A DNA stretch of 64,000 nucleotides from Adhaeribacter aerolatus (GTDB lineage Bacteria > Bacteroidota > Bacteroidia > Cytophagales > Hymenobacteraceae): the NCBI RefSeq assembly GCF_007991635.1, contig NZ_BJYS01000014.1:1-64000 (forward strand), read 5' to 3'. The position numbers and the translations under genes were made by a program. Below, piece after piece: positions 37,070 to 45,858 of the stretch (positions within the stretch are counted from its first letter, which is position 1; each line of letters opens with the position of its first letter). Below the pieces are notes generated by a model. The model saw only the letters and a list, made by a program, of their open reading frames with translations. It ran no database searches and was not told the origin of the DNA.

Positions 37070-39073
37070 ATGAAAATAAGATTTCACCACCTGCTACTAT
37101 TTTTTAGTTTTGCTTTATCGCCGCTATTAATTAAAGCCCAACAAGGAGATGCCGCCCGGGAAAGTAAATATTACGGAATTAAAAATGTACCCATTCCCGA
37201 TAGTGTGATGCTGGAGGTTGGCGGCATGGCTTTTACCCACGACGACAAGTTAGGCGTAGCTACCCGCCGCGGCGAAATCTGGGTAATAGAAGACCCGTAT
37301 GGTAAAAAGCTAAAAACGCCTAAATATACCAGGTTTGCCTCGGGTTTGCACGAACCTTTGTACCTGGCCTACCGCAACAATGCCTTTTATACCACCCACC
37401 GTTCGGAGCTAACCAAAATAACCGATACCGACCAGGACGGCAAAGCTGATTTATTTAAAACGATTTACGCCTGGCCTTTATCGGGCAATTACCACGAATA
37501 TTCTTACGGCCCCTTGTTTTTGCCCAATGGCGATATGCTGGTTAGTTTGAACCTATCGTGGATAGGCCGGGGTGCCAGTTTAACCAAATGGCGGGGCTGG
37601 ATGCTGAAGATAACCGAGAATGGTGAAATGTCGCCTTTTGCTACCGGGCTTCGCTCCCCAGCCGGCTTTGGCCTGAACGCCGCCGGCGATATTTTTTACG
37701 CCGAAAACCAGGGCGACTGGATTGGATCGGGTCGTATAACGCAACTGAACTTAGGTGATTTTGCCGGCAATCCTGCAGGATTACGCTGGTCTGGCGAACC
37801 TAATTCCCCGCTACAGCTTAAGCCCGAGATGTTCGCTGATTCCATTGGGTTGATGTATGATTTCGCCCAGAAACACGATAAAGTAAAGTTGCCCACCGTT
37901 TGGTTTCCTCATACTATTATGGGTATTTCAACATCAGCTATTCTGAATATTGATAATGATGCTTTTGGTCCGTTTAAAGGGCAAATGCTGGTGGGCGACC
38001 AAGGCCACAGCAAAGTAATGCGGGTATTCCTGGAAAAAGTTAACGGTGAATACCAGGGCGCCTGCTTCCCTTTCCGCGAAGGTTTTTCATCGGGCATTTT
38101 GCGCATGGCTTGGGGTAGCGATAATTCTTTATTTGTGGGCATGACCAGCCGGGGCTGGGCATCCACCGGTAAAGATTTGTACGGCCTGCAACGACTAACC
38201 TACAACGGTAAAACCCCTTTCGAAATGAAAGCCGTCCGCGCGCAAAAAGATGGCTTTGAAATAGAATTTACCCAACCCATTAACAAAATGCAGGCAGCCA
38301 GTTTGGCCAATTACCAGCTAAACAGCTTTACGTATGCCTACCACCGCACCTACGGCAGCCCCATAATTAATACATTAAGCTTGCCGGTTTCCAAAGCCGT
38401 TGTCTCGGGCGACGGAAAAAAGGTAAAAATTATGGTTAATGGCTTACGGGCCGGCTATATCCATGAACTAAAAATTAAAGGCTTGCAAAACCAAGCCGGA
38501 GAAGAACTGCTGCACCCGGTGGCTTATTACACCCTGAATAATATTCCGGGTGGCGGCGCCAACCACCACGACCACGCTGCTATGTTAGCTGCTCAAAAAA
38601 CTTCCACATCTACTAACGATAATTCTCCTTGCGGACCAGATGACAGTAAAAATATTTCGGTTCAGCCTGCCAATTGGACAAACGGCCCAGAAGTAACGAT
38701 TAATATTGGCACCAAACCCGGCCTGAAATTCGCGATTGAAAATTTTGAAGTACCCGAAGGCAGCCGCGTAAAACTGGTTTTCAACAATACCGACGATATG
38801 CTGCACAACCTGGTTATTGTTAAAAAAGGTAAGGCCGAGGCGGTTGGAAAAATGGCTATGGAGTTAGGCATCAACGGTTCTAAATTAGGTTACGTGCCGC
38901 CCTCACCAGATGTGCTATTTAATACTTGCCTGCTCCAACCAGAAACCTCCCAAAGCATTTATTTTACTGCTCCCAAAGCAGGAGATTACCCGTACGTTTG
39001 TACCTTTCCGGGTCATTATTTTGTAATGAAAGGAAACATGAAAGTAGTGCCGAGCGCTACTGGTAAGAAATAA
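37070..39073 (+). CDS. Exported beta-propeller dehydrogenase-like protein with C-terminal type-1 copper domain
   Basis: This 667-residue protein has a signal peptide at about 1-23. Residues about 45-390 form a propeller of the membrane-bound dehydrogenase / glucose-sorbosone-dehydrogenase-like type (GGMAFTHDDKLGVATRRGEIWVI, ITDTDQDGKADLFKTIYAWPLSGNYHEYSYGPLFLPNGD, GLRSPAGFGLNAAGDIFYAENQGDW, VGDQGHSKVMRVFLEK). An Ig-like linker follows (about 395-490). Residues about 550-660 are a plastocyanin/azurin-like cupredoxin with a full type-1 copper set: His579, Cys644, His649 and Met653. The propeller could oxidise a sugar-like substrate and pass electrons to copper; that is inference. It follows the PA14 gene by 12 bp and ends before a clear terminator. 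Confidence 0.83.
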   Translation: MKIRFHHLLLFFSFALSPLLIKAQQGDAARESKYYGIKNVPIPDSVMLEVGGMAFTHDDKLGVATRRGEIWVIEDPYGKKLKTPKYTRFASGLHEPLYLAYRNNAFYTTHRSELTKITDTDQDGKADLFKTIYAWPLSGNYHEYSYGPLFLPNGDMLVSLNLSWIGRGASLTKWRGWMLKITENGEMSPFATGLRSPAGFGLNAAGDIFYAENQGDWIGSGRITQLNLGDFAGNPAGLRWSGEPNSPLQLKPEMFADSIGLMYDFAQKHDKVKLPTVWFPHTIMGISTSAILNIDNDAFGPFKGQMLVGDQGHSKVMRVFLEKVNGEYQGACFPFREGFSSGILRMAWGSDNSLFVGMTSRGWASTGKDLYGLQRLTYNGKTPFEMKAVRAQKDGFEIEFTQPINKMQAASLANYQLNSFTYAYHRTYGSPIINTLSLPVSKAVVSGDGKKVKIMVNGLRAGYIHELKIKGLQNQAGEELLHPVAYYTLNNIPGGGANHHDHAAMLAAQKTSTSTNDNSPCGPDDSKNISVQPANWTNGPEVTINIGTKPGLKFAIENFEVPEGSRVKLVFNNTDDMLHNLVIVKKGKAEAVGKMAMELGINGSKLGYVPPSPDVLFNTCLLQPETSQSIYFTAPKAGDYPYVCTFPGHYFVMKGNMKVVPSATGKK

Positions 39074-39716
39074 AAGATTAGCATTTTACCTTTAGGTAAT
39101 AGGAAATATATTTAAAAACAAAAGCTTGGAATATTTCCCATGCTTTTGTTTTTTCCTCTGGATAGCCATAGCGGTTGCTATAAACTAATCTCCTAAATGG
39201 TATTCCACAAATGGCCAGTTTTATCTGTATATCTTTTAAAAGATTACATCTTTCAATGGGCAGGTGCTAACTGTCTTTACAGGTCTAAGAAGCCTCCCGG
39301 CCAGCGGGCCCCGTTTGGCCACTCGGGCCGCTCAACTTTCCTTTCCTCCTGCGTCGGAATGCTGCGCACCGTAAACTCAGAAGAGCATCTTCCAAAAGGC
39401 CCTCATCGCCCAAACTGCTGTCAGTTGCCAGTAGCTATTGCTATCTGATACGCATTCATTTTAAAAAATAATCCTCCTCGTAGCTAATGGGCAATGGTAC
39501 GGTTTGGCCGCAGTTTCTTCCCTAATTTATGGATGGTGCCCGGAGGGCGGAAGGGTTAATATCTTCCAAGAGAAAAGTAATTGCCAACCAATCAAGCAAA
39601 CAGCCGAAAAAGGAAAATGATTGATAAATTTTACTGTTTAATGGGCTAAAGAGAACTATTTATCCTAAATATTATTTGGACCAGATTTCTTGCCGAAAAC
39701 CTCAATCAAAATATTA
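39074..39716. other. Long spacer with terminator and a GC-rich patch
   Basis: This 643-bp region lies between convergent genes. It starts with the terminator at 39114-39153. A GC-rich patch near 39288-39385 contrasts with AT-rich flanks and contains GGGCCCCGTTTGGCC and a downstream GGGCCG. The only ORF there (39197-39448, 83 codons) has no recognisable protein character. The patch may be a repeat copy or gene remnant. Confidence 0.45.
39114..39153 (+). terminator. Rho-independent-type terminator
   Basis: AAAAACAAAAGC at 39114-39125 pairs with GCTTTTGTTTTT at 39142-39153, and inner bases TTGGAA/TTCCCA partly pair. The right arm ends in a T-run, as expected for a plus-strand terminator after the propeller-cupredoxin gene. 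Confidence 0.8.
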
Positions 39717-40883
39717 TTAATTAACAACTACTTTTTTGGTGGCTCGCCCAATGCCAAACTGATCACCCGCTTTAACTACTTTATTGCCGGCTAGTTGAAC
39801 TTCTACCATTTTCTCGCTGGCTACTTGGTTGTAAAACTCATCTTTCAGCGTCATCAGGATTTTACGGGTTTTAACCTCAATTACTTCCCCGCTCGATGGG
39901 TAAGCATATTTACCATCCATGCTAAAGGTTATCCAACCGGGCATATCCTGTAAAGCAATGGTGGTTAATTGCTGATAAGGTTTTTCGGCACTAAAAATAT
40001 GCAGGCGCATGTTATGGCCATCGGCCAGCCAAATTTCTTTTTCATCCGGCGTGAGGCCAATCCCATGACTCGGATTGCCGTGTCGCCGGACCGGACCTTT
40101 GTTCCAGCCTTCTACTATTACCCGGTCCAGGAACTTACCCGTCTTCAGGTCGGCTACTTCAAAACCCAGCAGGCTATCCACCGTCGCAAAAACCATCGTT
40201 TCATTATGGTTGATGGTAAAGGGGCGAATGCCATTACTAAAAGGACCTACCTTTTTCACAATCGTATGGGTTTTGGTATCGGCTACATGCAGCAACGGCG
40301 AAGCAATATCGGCTAAATAAGCGAAATCTCCGGAAGGACCATAAATGGTATTATGCGCCCGGCCCACTACTTCTATTTTCTTTAGCAACTTCCCTGTTTC
40401 GCAATCAACCACGTTCCAGAAAGTTTTCTCTAAAGAGGGAAGATACATGGTTTTACCATCCGGAGAAATGGCCATCCGGTCGGCGCCACCTTCGTAGGGT
40501 TTCTCCCACAATACCTTTTCGGTAGTGAGGTCTATGCGCTGTAGGGTACCCAATGTGCTGATATAAATACTATTAAGTGGCACGCTGACCGCTATTCCTT
40601 TCACGTTCGCTGGTTTACCGTTCCGGCTTAAGCCCTGGGTTTTAATGCGCTTCACAAATTTATGCCCATTATCCATATCAAAAACCAGCAAGCCGTGGCC
40701 GCCATAGCCCAGGTAATTACGGATTCCCGGCACAGCTACATATAAAAAACGTCCTGCCTTTGGGGCCAACCCTACAGTAGAGGCCTGCAGATTCAGCCAG
40801 GGGCTCCAGGCAAAATTAAATCCAAGCACCAGCCCGAAGAATATTAAAAATAAAATAGAAGTTTTTGCTTTCATAATTAACAT
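39717..40883 (-). CDS. Exported YncE-like beta-propeller protein
   Basis: This 388-residue protein begins with a signal peptide (start at Met1 or Met4, 40883 or 40874). It is a seven-bladed-type propeller with YncE/SMP-30-like blades: LYVAVPGIRNYLGYGGHGLLVFDMDNGHKF, ISTLGTLQRIDLTTEKVLWEKPYEGGADRMAISPDGKTMYLPS, GLTPDEKEIWLADGHNMRLHIFS and WITFSMDGKYAYPSSGEVIEVKTRKI. No catalytic residues or cofactor motif are apparent. Related proteins are exported, and many lie beside heme- or copper-containing dehydrogenases, as here. It is divergent from the cytochrome-containing propeller gene. A scaffold or ligand-binding role is possible; the function is unknown. Confidence 0.78.
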   Translation of the reverse strand: MLIMKAKTSILFLIFFGLVLGFNFAWSPWLNLQASTVGLAPKAGRFLYVAVPGIRNYLGYGGHGLLVFDMDNGHKFVKRIKTQGLSRNGKPANVKGIAVSVPLNSIYISTLGTLQRIDLTTEKVLWEKPYEGGADRMAISPDGKTMYLPSLEKTFWNVVDCETGKLLKKIEVVGRAHNTIYGPSGDFAYLADIASPLLHVADTKTHTIVKKVGPFSNGIRPFTINHNETMVFATVDSLLGFEVADLKTGKFLDRVIVEGWNKGPVRRHGNPSHGIGLTPDEKEIWLADGHNMRLHIFSAEKPYQQLTTIALQDMPGWITFSMDGKYAYPSSGEVIEVKTRKILMTLKDEFYNQVASEKMVEVQLAGNKVVKAGDQFGIGRATKKVVVN

Positions 40884-41312
40884 CAGTTTAAAGCATCAGG
40901 TAGAATACTTCTTAAATATACAAAGTATGTTCTTTAATTTTTGAACTTCATGGATATAACAGCCCAGGACAAAACAAAATCTGAAAACCAGGAAAGCCAA
41001 CTTTAAATAATAGATGTCATTTACCAACTGGTAGTTATTTGTAAATGCTACCATTACTATAATATAATTTTAATCCGAACAAATATATCAGCGCCTGTTA
41101 TTATTTGTATATTGCTTTAGTAGCCAAGCCTTAATGAAGGCTATGGAAAAACTTACCAGGCATAAATCTCAAGAATTATCATTTTCAATTCTGACCTGCT
41201 GACTTTAGAAGAGGAAACGCATAGGTTGGAGAAACCAGCATCCGAAAGGGTATTGAAATAGCGAACTGGGTAATTCTACCAGGTAATACTAAAGTAGCAA
41301 ATATCAGGATTT
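40884..41312. other. Divergent intergenic region, no recognised element
   Basis: This 429-bp AT-rich region lies between the YncE-like gene (minus) and the cytochrome-propeller gene (plus). I see no exact -7 box, strong hairpin or ORF. Confidence 0.5.
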
Positions 41313-43880
41313 ATGATAAATCACCTTTATCAGTTTTGCTTGATTTATATTTGCCTGCTGGGCCTGGTTGGCTGCACCACTAAACCTGGCAATATTTTAG
41401 AGGAAGGACCCTCCCCCGCCCAAACACCCGCCCAAGAGTTAACAACTTTTAAACTAGAACCCGGTCTAAAAATTCAGCTGGTGGCGGCAGAGCCCCTGGT
41501 ACAAGACCCGGTAGTTATAACTTTTGATGCCGATGGACGACTCTGGGTGGTGGAAATGCGGGGATTTATGCCGGATATAAATGGCACGGGAGAAAAAGAA
41601 CCCATTGGCCGGATTTCGGTGCTGACCGATTCAGATGGCGACGGGAAAATGGATGCCAGCCGGATTTTTCTCGACAGCCTGGTAATGCCCAGAGCCCTGG
41701 CCCTGGTGCCGGGCGGAGCCTTGGTGGCCCATAACGAAGCGCTTTGGCTGGCGGAGGATTTTAACCACGATCTGAAAGCAGACAAAATTACTTTAATTGA
41801 TAAAGATTATGCCGGTAGTCCTTTGCCGGAGCACGCCGGCAATGGTTTATGGCGAGGCCTGGATAATTGGTACTATAATGCTAAATCCAGGTACCGGTAC
41901 CGGCTGCAAGCCGGTAAGTGGGTACGCGACAGCACCGAGTACCGGGGCCAGTGGGGTATCAGCCACGACGACGAAGGCCGTTTATACTACAACTACAATT
42001 GGTCGCAGTTGCACGCTGACCTGGTTCCGCCCAACTATCTTTCCCGAAACAAAAATCATCGCCCCACCACCGGCATCGATCACGGCCTCACCATCGACCG
42101 GCGTATATATCCTATCCGTCCGAATCCGGCCGTAAACCGGGGCTATATTCCGGGTACGCTCGATGAGGCTGGCCGTTTGCGTGAGTTTACCGCGGCCTGT
42201 TCTCCCCTATTTTACCGCGGCACCGCTTTGCCACCGGCGTATTACGGCAATGTCTTCGTATGTGAGCCATCGGGTAACCTGATTAAAAGGAATTTAGTGA
42301 CAGAAGCGGATTTACTTCTTTCGGCAAAGGATCCGCATCCGGGAACCGAATTCCTGGCTTCTACCGATGAACGGTTCCGGCCGGTTCACCTGGCTACTGG
42401 TCCGGATGGGGCGCTATATATTGCAGATATGTACCGGGGATTGGTGCAGCATGGCGCTTATATTACCCCTTACCTGCGGGAACAAACCCTCTCCAGGAAA
42501 TTGGTACAACCCATTAACCGGGGGCGCATCTGGCGGGTGGTGCCGGAAAACTGGCAACCCACCAGTTCAGCCAAACTTTCCGGTTTATCGGCCGGAGAAT
42601 TGGTTCCCTACTTATCGCACCCCAATGGCTGGCACCGGGATATGGCGCAACGGCTGTTGGTGGAGCGGAATGACCAGGACATTATCCCGGCTTTGACCCA
42701 AATGGCTTTAACCGGCAAAAGTGAGTTTGGCCGGTTACATGCCCTTTGGGCGTTGGCCGGTATGCAAGTAAACAGCCCGGAGGTATATTTTAAAGCTTTA
42801 GATGATGGCAGCCTGCTAATACGAACCTCCGCTTTACGATTACTGGAACCGCTGGCCAGGGAAAATAAAAATATCCGCTCAAATTTAGGAACCAGGCTGA
42901 TGGGCGAATGGGAGAATACGCCTATCAAACAGATATTACAAACCGCCCTCACGGCCCGGGTACTTGAACCAGAAATTTCGCATCAATTGTTAGCCGGGAT
43001 TTCCGAAAAATACAACCACTTGCCCTTAATGCGGGATGCAATACTGAGTAGTTTGGATGACCAGGAATTTGTTTTTTTAGAACGCCTCTGGAAATTACCC
43101 GGCTGGCAAATTGCCACACCAGGTAAAGAAATATTCCTGGAGATGCTGGCCACCGCTATTATCCGCAAGCACGAATCAGCTGAACTGGCTTCCTTACTGG
43201 CTTTATTAGAGCAGCCGGACCAAAATAAGAAAGCTTATTTTGGCTGGCAACACAAAGCGGTCCTCACCGGGTTATCGATGGGAGGCCTGAATAAACAGGA
43301 ACCTATGCAGCTAACTTCCGCCCCGGCAATATTTAAGCAGGCTGCCGGTAAACTAGATGCCAGCAGGTTAGCCGCTGTAACGGACTTATTTAGGTGGCCC
43401 GGCCATAATGCTGCGGTTAATATTACCCAGCAAAAGAATATTTTAAACGAAGAACAACAACAGCAGTTTGCCCTGGGCCGACAGCATTACCTTACCTCCT
43501 GCGCCGGTTGCCACAGTACCAATGGCGCGGGCATGAGCCGGTTTGCACCGCCACTCGTAGGCTCCGATTGGGTTTTGGGGGATGAAAAACGTTTGGCTTT
43601 AATCCTATTACATGGCCTGGAAGGGCCCGTAGAAGTAGCCGGCAAAATTTATGATGCGCCGGAAATTCTGCCGGTAATGCCTGCCCATTCTACCCTGGAT
43701 GATGCCACGATAACAGCAATTTTAACTTATATTCGGAACGAATGGGGCAACCAAGCCGGGCCAGTAGGAAAACGCACCGTAGGTAGCACACGCAACACTT
43801 CCCAGGGCCGGGTTAGCCCCTGGAAACCAGATGAACTGAATAATTATATTAGCCAATCCAAAAACATAGAAAGTAAATAA
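41313..43880 (+). CDS. PVC-type heme-binding CxxCH lipoprotein (propeller + HEAT + cytochrome c)
   Basis: This 855-residue lipoprotein has the lipobox GLVGC (Cys21). Residues about 45-420 form a membrane-bound-dehydrogenase-type propeller (LEPGLKIQLVAAEPLVQDPVVITFDADGRLWVVEMRGF, DSDGDGKMDASRIF, HLATGPDGALYIADMYRGLVQHG). HEAT-like helical repeats span about 430-700, with RLHALWALAGM and related segments. A C-terminal cytochrome c domain holds the heme motif CAGCH (730-734); Met789 is a probable axial ligand. This matches the family called PVC-type heme-binding CxxCH proteins. It likely takes electrons from a sugar-like substrate in the periplasm. It is followed at 72 bp by a Tat-type sugar isomerase gene and then an SDR gene on the same strand. 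Confidence 0.9.
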   Translation: MINHLYQFCLIYICLLGLVGCTTKPGNILEEGPSPAQTPAQELTTFKLEPGLKIQLVAAEPLVQDPVVITFDADGRLWVVEMRGFMPDINGTGEKEPIGRISVLTDSDGDGKMDASRIFLDSLVMPRALALVPGGALVAHNEALWLAEDFNHDLKADKITLIDKDYAGSPLPEHAGNGLWRGLDNWYYNAKSRYRYRLQAGKWVRDSTEYRGQWGISHDDEGRLYYNYNWSQLHADLVPPNYLSRNKNHRPTTGIDHGLTIDRRIYPIRPNPAVNRGYIPGTLDEAGRLREFTAACSPLFYRGTALPPAYYGNVFVCEPSGNLIKRNLVTEADLLLSAKDPHPGTEFLASTDERFRPVHLATGPDGALYIADMYRGLVQHGAYITPYLREQTLSRKLVQPINRGRIWRVVPENWQPTSSAKLSGLSAGELVPYLSHPNGWHRDMAQRLLVERNDQDIIPALTQMALTGKSEFGRLHALWALAGMQVNSPEVYFKALDDGSLLIRTSALRLLEPLARENKNIRSNLGTRLMGEWENTPIKQILQTALTARVLEPEISHQLLAGISEKYNHLPLMRDAILSSLDDQEFVFLERLWKLPGWQIATPGKEIFLEMLATAIIRKHESAELASLLALLEQPDQNKKAYFGWQHKAVLTGLSMGGLNKQEPMQLTSAPAIFKQAAGKLDASRLAAVTDLFRWPGHNAAVNITQQKNILNEEQQQQFALGRQHYLTSCAGCHSTNGAGMSRFAPPLVGSDWVLGDEKRLALILLHGLEGPVEVAGKIYDAPEILPVMPAHSTLDDATITAILTYIRNEWGNQAGPVGKRTVGSTRNTSQGRVSPWKPDELNNYISQSKNIESK

Positions 43881-43952
43881 TTTAAACCAGAAATAATATT
43901 CCTTAAAATAAAAGTATATTATACCAGGCCACCTAATAAATCAAGCTTAAAG

Positions 43953-45011
43953 ATGCACCGAAGAGATTTTTTGCAGAAGGCAGCCGCCGGAACAATGGTT
44001 CTGGCTTTACCCGAAGTAAATGGCTTTTTTAAGGACAGGCCTATGGGGGTGGTGGTGCATTCTTATGGCCAACGGTGGCAATCTAAACTTAACAGCCCCA
44101 AATACCCGGGCTTTAAAGATGCGCTAGACCTTCTGGAGCATTGCCATACTTTGGGCGCCGGCGGGGTGCAGGTAATAGTAAAAGACTGGACCCCTGACTT
44201 TGCTAAAAAGTTGAACCGCCGGCGGGAGAAACTGGGTATGTACCTGGAAGGCTCTATTGCGGTACCGCAAGATAGAAGTGATGTTGGTCGTTTTGACCAG
44301 GAAATAAAAAATGCCAAAGCAGCGGGCGTCCATGTTCTCCGGACGGTATGCTCCTCCGGTCGCCGTTACGAAAATTATCACTCCGAAGCCGCTTTCCGGG
44401 AATTGCAGCAAAAAGCCCTGGCTTCGCTGCAATTAGCAGAACCTGTTTTGCAGCAGCATAAAATGAAATTGGCGCTAGAAAACCACAAAGACTGGCTGGC
44501 TAATGAGCTGGTAGCGATGCTTAAAAAACTGGACAGTCCCTGGATAGGTGTAACCCTTGATTTTGGAAACAGCATTGCTTTGCTGGAAGACCCGAATACA
44601 GTTATCCAAACTTTGGTACCTTATGTTTTCTCGACGCATGTAAAAGACATGGCCCTGGAGGAATATGCCGATGGTTTTTTATTATCGGAGGTGCCGCTGG
44701 GTAAAGGAATTCTGGACCTGCCCCAAATTATTGCACTTTGTAAGAAACACAATCCGGAGGTAACTTTTAACCTCGAAATGATTACCCGTGACCCACTGGA
44801 AATACCCTGCCTGAAAGAAAATTATTGGCCAACGTTGGGCGGGGTAACCGGAGCCGAACTGGCCCGGGCGCTCCGGCAGGTGCGGCAGCACCAATATGCC
44901 CCGGGTTTGCCCCGGGTTTCGCATTTAACACCCGAAGAGCGACTGGTGGTGGAGGAGCAGAATATTAACGCTTGTCTGGAATATAGTAAAAACACTCTAG
45001 CATTAAAATAA
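43953..45011 (+). CDS. Exported sugar phosphate isomerase/epimerase-like TIM barrel protein
   Basis: This 352-residue protein starts with a Tat-like signal (HRRDFLQKAAAGTMVLALPEV). The rest is a xylose-isomerase-like TIM barrel (AP_endonuc_2, PF01261): LEHCHTLGAGGVQVIVKDWTPDFAKKL, MKLALENHKDWLANELVAMLKKLDSPWIGVTLDFGN, YVFSTHVKDMALEEYADGF and VTFNLEMITRDPLEIPC. The Glu/Asp/His/Glu pattern along the barrel fits a divalent-metal site. Members isomerise, epimerise or, in some cases, act on 3-keto-sugars; the substrate here is unknown. Export together with an oxidising heme protein encoded just upstream suggests it acts on a periplasmic oxidised sugar, which is inference. The next gene begins 17 bp later. 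Confidence 0.82.
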   Translation: MHRRDFLQKAAAGTMVLALPEVNGFFKDRPMGVVVHSYGQRWQSKLNSPKYPGFKDALDLLEHCHTLGAGGVQVIVKDWTPDFAKKLNRRREKLGMYLEGSIAVPQDRSDVGRFDQEIKNAKAAGVHVLRTVCSSGRRYENYHSEAAFRELQQKALASLQLAEPVLQQHKMKLALENHKDWLANELVAMLKKLDSPWIGVTLDFGNSIALLEDPNTVIQTLVPYVFSTHVKDMALEEYADGFLLSEVPLGKGILDLPQIIALCKKHNPEVTFNLEMITRDPLEIPCLKENYWPTLGGVTGAELARALRQVRQHQYAPGLPRVSHLTPEERLVVEEQNINACLEYSKNTLALK

Positions 45012-45028
45012 AAATCAGAACCGACCAA

Positions 45029-45814
45029 ATGGGTACAACAATCCTCCCGGGAATAAAACAGTTTGATTTAAGCGGCAAATCTGCAATAATAACGGGTGGC
45101 TCCAAGGGCCTGGGCCTGGCAATGGCGGCCGGTCTGGCATCGGCCGGGGCTAACGTTATGCTGGTAAACAGAAATGCGGCCGAAGGTGCCTTGGCCGCTG
45201 AACAATTAAGGGCATCTTATGGTACCACAGCTCTTTCGTTCGGGGCCGATATTACCAGCCAGGAACAAACCGAAGCCATGGCGGCCGCCGCAATGGAAGC
45301 TTTTGGGCAAATAGATATTTTAATTAACAGCGCCGGCATTAATATCCGCGGCCCGATTGATGAACTAACCCCGGCTGAATTTAACCAGGTGATGGCGGTA
45401 AATGTAAACGGGACCTGGCTCTGTTGCCGGGCCGTTACGCCTTACCTGAAAAAAGCCGGAGGCGGCAGCATTATTAACCTGGCCAGCACCCTCGGACTGG
45501 TTGGGCTGGCAAACCGGACCCCTTATACGGCCAGTAAAGGCGCCGTGGTGCAGATGACCCGTGCCCTTGCCCTGGAACTTGCCCCTTATAATATTAAGGT
45601 AAATGCCATCTGCCCGGGACCATTTTTAACCGAAATGAATATGCCTATTGCCGATACCGAAGAAGGAAAAAAGTTTGTGGTAGGCGCTACCGCCCTGGGC
45701 CGCTGGGGAGAAATGCGGGAAATCCAGGGCGCGGCTATTTTCCTGGCCAGCGATGCCGCCAGTTACATGATCGGTTCTATGCTTACGGTTGACGGTGGCT
45801 GGACCGCCCGTTGA
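45029..45814 (+). CDS. SDR-family oxidoreductase (gluconate 5-dehydrogenase-like)
   Basis: This 261-residue cytosolic protein has the classical SDR layout: NAD(P) motif TGGSKGLG (22-29), NSAG (100-103) and catalytic Ser153, Tyr166 and Lys170 in NLAS and PYTASK, followed by VNAICPGPFLTEM. Its opening (GIKQFDLSGKSAIITGGSKGLGLAMA) resembles gluconate 5-dehydrogenase / 2-deoxy-D-gluconate 3-dehydrogenase enzymes, which oxidise or reduce sugar acids. The convergent neighbour is a GntP-type sugar-acid permease, which agrees. The exact substrate cannot be read from sequence. It is the last of three plus-strand genes. Confidence 0.87.
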   Translation: MGTTILPGIKQFDLSGKSAIITGGSKGLGLAMAAGLASAGANVMLVNRNAAEGALAAEQLRASYGTTALSFGADITSQEQTEAMAAAAMEAFGQIDILINSAGINIRGPIDELTPAEFNQVMAVNVNGTWLCCRAVTPYLKKAGGGSIINLASTLGLVGLANRTPYTASKGAVVQMTRALALELAPYNIKVNAICPGPFLTEMNMPIADTEEGKKFVVGATALGRWGEMREIQGAAIFLASDAASYMIGSMLTVDGGWTAR

Positions 45815-45858
45815 TTATTTTATTCGGGCAGCCGCTGCGGTTCGAGGTTTTTTTAACC

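Noticed and set aside
39197-39448. 83-codon ORF in the spacer after the propeller-cupredoxin gene
   Set aside because: Its residue composition looks like random translation of a GC-rich patch and there is no promoter, ribosome binding site or homologue that I recognise.
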